DNA of 7,662 bases from Oscillospiraceae bacterium (lineage in GTDB: Bacteria > Bacillota_A > Clostridia > Oscillospirales > Ruminococcaceae): NCBI GenBank assembly GCA_018109965.1, contig JAGBFE010000268.1, forward strand, positions 1-7,662, in the 5' to 3' direction. A model generated the notes under the pieces. That model did no database searches. It was not told where the DNA came from and saw only the letters and a list, made by a program, of their open reading frames with translations. Every line of letters begins with the position of its first letter. Within the stretch, counting starts at the first letter, position 1. The position numbers and the translations under genes were made by a program. Shown one piece after another: positions 6,276 through 7,662 of this stretch.

Positions 6276-6731
6276 TTATTCCTGTGGTATTCCCTCTTTT
6301 GAAAGGATATGCAGCTTTTGTGCGATATTGTCCAGTGCAAAATAAAGCGTTTTGCGCTGTTCTTCACTGAGTTCGTTGCCCATTGCTTCAATTGCTGCCG
6401 AAGCACGGCGCACAATAAACTGTGCAACCTTTTCGCCCTCCTGGGAAAGGGTAATTTTTGCGCGGTACATTGTTTCGGTGGCAGATTTGCGCACAACAAG
6501 GCCTTTTTCTGTCATTTCGGACACAATGCGGGAAACCGCAGCCTTGTCCTTGTCGCATATTTCGCTCAACTGTGCCGCTGTTATCCCCTGCGGATAGTGA
6601 AGCATTGCAACAAGGTATTGCGCAAACGCGCCCTTGTATCCGAATCTGACCATTTCGTCACGCTCAAGCTTTTGTATGTGACGGTTGATAACCGAAACCA
6701 TAAAAGAAAACTGTTCGTATCTTGTGAACAT
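6276..6731 (-). CDS. MarR family transcriptional regulator
   Basis: A 151-residue winged-helix protein. N-terminal helices (1-45) probably form part of the dimer interface. The helix-turn-helix is ITAAQLSEICDKDKAAVSR (50-68), with DKDKAAVSRIVSEM as recognition helix, followed by a wing around KSATETMYRAKITL (82-95) and C-terminal dimerisation helices. The DKAAVSR recognition helix belongs to a common clostridial MarR subgroup. AGGAG sits 5 nt before the ATG. MarR proteins bind palindromes as dimers and release DNA on binding small lipophilic ligands. The palindrome over this gene's own -35 box makes autorepression likely. Linkage to a fatty-acid carrier suggests a lipid or lipophilic compound as ligand, by analogy with FabT, a MarR-type lipid regulator, but the sequence is not obviously FabT. 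A 172-codon frame on the opposite strand is antisense and is not called. Confidence 0.93.
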   Translation of the reverse strand: MFTRYEQFSFMVSVINRHIQKLERDEMVRFGYKGAFAQYLVAMLHYPQGITAAQLSEICDKDKAAVSRIVSEMTEKGLVVRKSATETMYRAKITLSQEGEKVAQFIVRRASAAIEAMGNELSEEQRKTLYFALDNIAQKLHILSKEGIPQE

Positions 6732-6784
6732 AACTTCTCCTTAAACCACTTTAAAATACTGACTTTATTCAATATCCCGATAAT

Positions 6785-6813
6785 ATTTTATATCCGAGAT
6801 GTTGATATGTCAA
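6785..6813 (-). promoter_or_regulatory. Promoter of the marR-degV operon
   Basis: The minus strand reads TTGACA (complement of 6808-6813), a 17-nt spacer, then TAAAAT (complement of 6785-6790). This is a perfect -35 box and near-consensus -10 box at ideal spacing. The start would be near 6778, giving a leader of about 47 nt that ends in the AGGAG site. Confidence 0.75.
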
Positions 6814-6818
6814 CATCT
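6797..6818. promoter_or_regulatory. Near-perfect palindrome over the marR -35 box, probable MarR operator
   Basis: AGATGTTGA (6797-6805) and TCAACATCT (6810-6818) are exact inverted copies separated by TATG. The site is 22 bp long, right for a winged-helix dimer, and contains the whole TTGACA of the marR promoter. Its TTGA-N4-TCAA core recalls the TTGA/TCAA half-sites of FabT boxes, though the central spacing differs. It lies about 40 bp upstream of the dtxR-like promoter, so control of that gene is less likely. Confidence 0.7.
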
Positions 6819-6858
6819 ATAGTGTGAAATATATCTGAACAATGCATTTGGTTACTCT

Positions 6859-6887
6859 TTGCTAACTCACCCTTGATTTTATATAAA
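6859..6887 (+). promoter_or_regulatory. Promoter of the dtxR-like gene
   Basis: TTGCTA (6859-6864), a 17-nt spacer and TATAAA (6882-6887) form a good sigma-A-type promoter; the start would be near 6894. A weak dyad, GTTA-N8-TAAC (6851-6866), overlaps the -35 box and could be an operator for the encoded repressor, but the arms are only 4 bp and it does not match a classical DtxR or MntR box. Confidence 0.65.
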
Positions 6888-6933
6888 ATATATGGTATCC
6901 TTTATGCAATGATTATTTTTAGAGGAGAATTTT

Positions 6934-7296
6934 ATGCACCTTCAGGAATCCGGCGAAATGTACCTTGAAACTATACACCTTCTGACACAAAAAATGGGTG
7001 TTGTACGTTCCATCGATATATGCGAGCACATGGGCTATTCCAAACCAAGTGTAAGCCGTGCAATGGGTCTGCTGCGCGAGGGCGGATATATTGTTGTAGA
7101 AAAAGGCGGCCATATTGTGCTGACCGATGCAGGCAAAGAAATTGCCGAAAAAATTTACAACCGTCACACATTGCTCAGCAAGTTTCTGACAAGCATTGGT
7201 GTCAGCGAAGAAATTGCTGTTGAAGATGCCTGCAAACTTGAACATCATATAAGTGACGAAACTTATCTTGCAATCAAAAAACATATGAATTTATAA
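6934..7296 (+). CDS. DtxR/MntR-family metal-dependent transcriptional repressor, short form
   Basis: A 120-residue protein with an N-terminal winged helix (GEMYLETIHLL at 7-17; recognition helix near YSKPSVSRAMGLL, 35-47; wing VEKGGHIVLT, 55-64) and a helical metal-binding and dimerisation region (77-118). Aligned by eye, Met9, Cys100, Glu103 and His104 correspond to DtxR Met10, Cys102, Glu105 and His106, the primary site of iron-responsive DtxR. MntR has Asp and Glu at the first two of these positions. Glu12 and His78 match other MntR/DtxR ligands. Residues equivalent to DtxR Glu83 and His98 are Ser82 and Val96, so the ancillary site looks incomplete. No SH3-like C-terminal domain follows, and the protein is about 20 residues shorter than B. 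subtilis MntR. The start has AGAGGAG 6 nt upstream. It is a single gene with its own promoter and terminator, divergent from marR; no metal transporter is visible nearby. Confidence 0.9.
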   Translation: MHLQESGEMYLETIHLLTQKMGVVRSIDICEHMGYSKPSVSRAMGLLREGGYIVVEKGGHIVLTDAGKEIAEKIYNRHTLLSKFLTSIGVSEEIAVEDACKLEHHISDETYLAIKKHMNL

Positions 7297-7301
7297 TCTT
7301 T

Positions 7302-7334
7302 ACCCGTTCTGGTTTCAGAGCGGGTTTTGTTTTT
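7302..7334 (+). terminator. Intrinsic terminator of the dtxR-like gene
   Basis: ACCCGTTCTG (7302-7311) pairs with CAGAGCGGGT (7316-7325) over all 10 positions, one of them G-U, with a GTTT loop and a TTTGTTTTT tail. It lies 5 nt past the stop codon and separates this gene from the next. Confidence 0.92.
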
Positions 7335-7381
7335 GATATTACACAGGTACATTATGCCGCTGTCATATTATATCCTGCAGT

Positions 7382-7410
7382 TTGTCACTGTAAAGATCTG
7401 CGAATATATA
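7382..7410 (+). promoter_or_regulatory. Weak upstream promoter candidate (possible third unit of the array)
   Basis: TTGTCA (7382-7387), 17 nt, then TATATA (7405-7410), followed by AACTGTCAG. That tail loosely resembles the ACAGTCAG after the downstream -10 box, so this may be a decayed copy of the same unit. It is the weakest of the three. Confidence 0.3.
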
Positions 7411-7438
7411 AACTGTCAGCCCTGGATATGGAGTATCA

Positions 7439-7467
7439 TTGAAACAAATAGTATGATTTGTTATAAT
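7439..7467 (+). promoter_or_regulatory. Promoter candidate P1 for the exported-protein gene
   Basis: TTGAAA (7439-7444), a 17-nt spacer and a perfect TATAAT (7462-7467). TG one base before the hexamer (TGTTATAAT) gives an extended -10. The start would be near 7474, about 105 nt before the ATG, so transcripts would run through promoter P2. Confidence 0.7.
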
Positions 7468-7475
7468 TTAACAGG

Positions 7476-7492
7476 CAGATAAACTTGAATTT
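7476..7492 (+). repeat. Direct repeat copy 1 (CAGATAAACTTGAATTT)
   Basis: This 17-bp element matches copy 2 at 7545-7561 at 16 of 17 positions and lies at the same place relative to an extended -10 box, just at or after the expected transcription start. Its last 12 bases form an imperfect palindrome, AAACT-TG-AATTT. Confidence 0.75.
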
Positions 7493-7510
7493 AGCGAATA
7501 GGTTGGTATG

Positions 7511-7539
7511 TAGAAATTTACACATCTGTTTGGTATAAT
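7511..7539 (+). promoter_or_regulatory. Promoter candidate P2 for the exported-protein gene
   Basis: TAGAAA (7511-7516), a 17-nt spacer and a perfect TATAAT (7534-7539) preceded by TGG, an extended -10. The start would be near 7546, leaving about 33 nt of leader containing AAAGGAG. The -35 is weaker than that of P1. Confidence 0.7.
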
Positions 7540-7544
7540 ACAGT

Positions 7545-7561
7545 CAGATAAATTTGAATTT
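7545..7561 (+). repeat. Direct repeat copy 2 (CAGATAAATTTGAATTT)
   Basis: Second copy of the 17-bp element, 69 bp downstream of copy 1. Here the inner 12 bases (7550-7561) form a better dyad, AAATT-TG-AATTT. Placement at the start site of P2 is what an operator or a conserved initial transcribed sequence would look like. It ends 17 nt before the start codon. Confidence 0.75.
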
Positions 7562-7578
7562 GACAAAGGAGTGTTTTA

Positions 7579-7662
7579 ATGAGGAAGTTCATAACTTCAA
7601 TAGCCACTATGATGCTTTCGGCATCAACCGTACTGTGCGGCAGGGCATATGATTGCAGAAAA
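7579..7662 (+). CDS. N-terminus of a probable exported protein, cut by window edge
   Basis: Only 28 codons are visible. ATG at 7579 follows AAAGGAG with about 8 nt spacing. The peptide begins MRKF and continues ITSIATMMLSASTVLCG, then RAYDCRK: a short positive N-terminus, a hydrophobic core of about 17 residues and a polar stretch, as in a Sec signal peptide. A type I cleavage site after GRA is possible. Cys20 is preceded by TVL, which is not a good lipobox, so a lipoprotein is less likely. The mature protein is outside the window and its function cannot be stated. Two or three promoters in series precede it. Confidence 0.7.
   Translation, partial: MRKFITSIATMMLSASTVLCGRAYDCRK

Noticed and set aside
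6309..6827. 172-codon plus-strand open frame opposite marR
   Set aside because: It is exactly antisense to a clear MarR gene, is rich in Cys, His and Phe in the way antisense frames of such genes are, shows no domain, and runs over the marR promoter and operator.
7354..7482. 42-codon open frame (begins MPLSYYILQF) after the dtxR-like terminator
   Set aside because: Only a weak AGGT upstream of the ATG, no recognisable domain, and the frame runs through the -35 and -10 boxes of a strong promoter candidate; more likely non-coding, though a small protein cannot be fully excluded.
1..7662. CRISPR array, insertion sequence, prophage, toxin-antitoxin or defence island
   Set aside because: No regularly spaced repeats, transposase or integrase motifs, terminal inverted repeats or defence-protein signatures were seen; all sizeable genes belong to common chromosomal families.

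Overview
The window looks like ordinary chromosome from a low-to-moderate-GC Firmicute of class Clostridia, most likely a gut Ruminococcaceae/Oscillospiraceae-type organism. The grounds are the AGGAG/GAGG-type ribosome binding sites, sigma-A-like promoters (TTGACA-N17-TAAAAT), T-tailed intrinsic terminators, a rhodanese-less ThiI next to its own cysteine desulfurase, and clostridial-type DegV, MarR and DtxR proteins. Genus is inference. I see no phage genes, transposase, CRISPR array, rRNA or tRNA.

Layout. (1) Positions 1-3639, minus strand: a three-gene cluster read right to left, a ThiI-associated cysteine desulfurase (2503-3639), thiI (1303-2484) and cinA (1-1196, its last residues lying off the left edge). 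The cinA gene has no ATG start; it begins at TTG or GTG. (2) Positions 3640-3894: a divergent intergenic region with promoters in both directions and a hairpin in the leader of the plus-strand gene. (3) Positions 3895-5259, plus strand: a MATE-family multidrug efflux pump. (4) Positions 5260-5385: two terminators between convergent genes. (5) Positions 5386-6731, minus strand: a marR-degV operon (regulator, then fatty-acid-binding protein), driven by a strong promoter whose -35 box sits inside a near-perfect palindrome. (6) Positions 6732-6933: divergent promoters. (7) Positions 6934-7296, plus strand: a short DtxR/MntR-type metal-dependent repressor with its own promoter and terminator. (8) Positions 7297-7578: an intergenic region with two, possibly three, promoters in series and a repeated 17-bp element. 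(9) Positions 7579-7662: the first 28 codons of a gene for a probably exported protein.

How the genes fit together. The desulfurase and ThiI form a complete tRNA 4-thiouridine pathway, the desulfurase supplying persulfide sulfur directly to ThiI. CinA is probably an NMN deamidase involved in pyridine-nucleotide salvage and damage clearance. The MarR regulator probably represses its own operon, which also encodes a DegV/FakB-like fatty-acid carrier; the nearby MATE pump has partly related sequence over its promoter and may be a second target, but that is only a hypothesis. The DtxR-like protein keeps the iron-type Met/Cys ligands of DtxR, not the Asp/Glu pair of MntR, while lacking any C-terminal SH3-like domain.

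I do not find a clearly novel multi-gene system. The points most worth a second look are regulatory: the duplicated translation-start module of cinA, the MarR palindrome and its possible extension to the pump, the leader of the MATE gene, the repeated promoter array before the exported protein, and the ligand set of the short DtxR-like protein.
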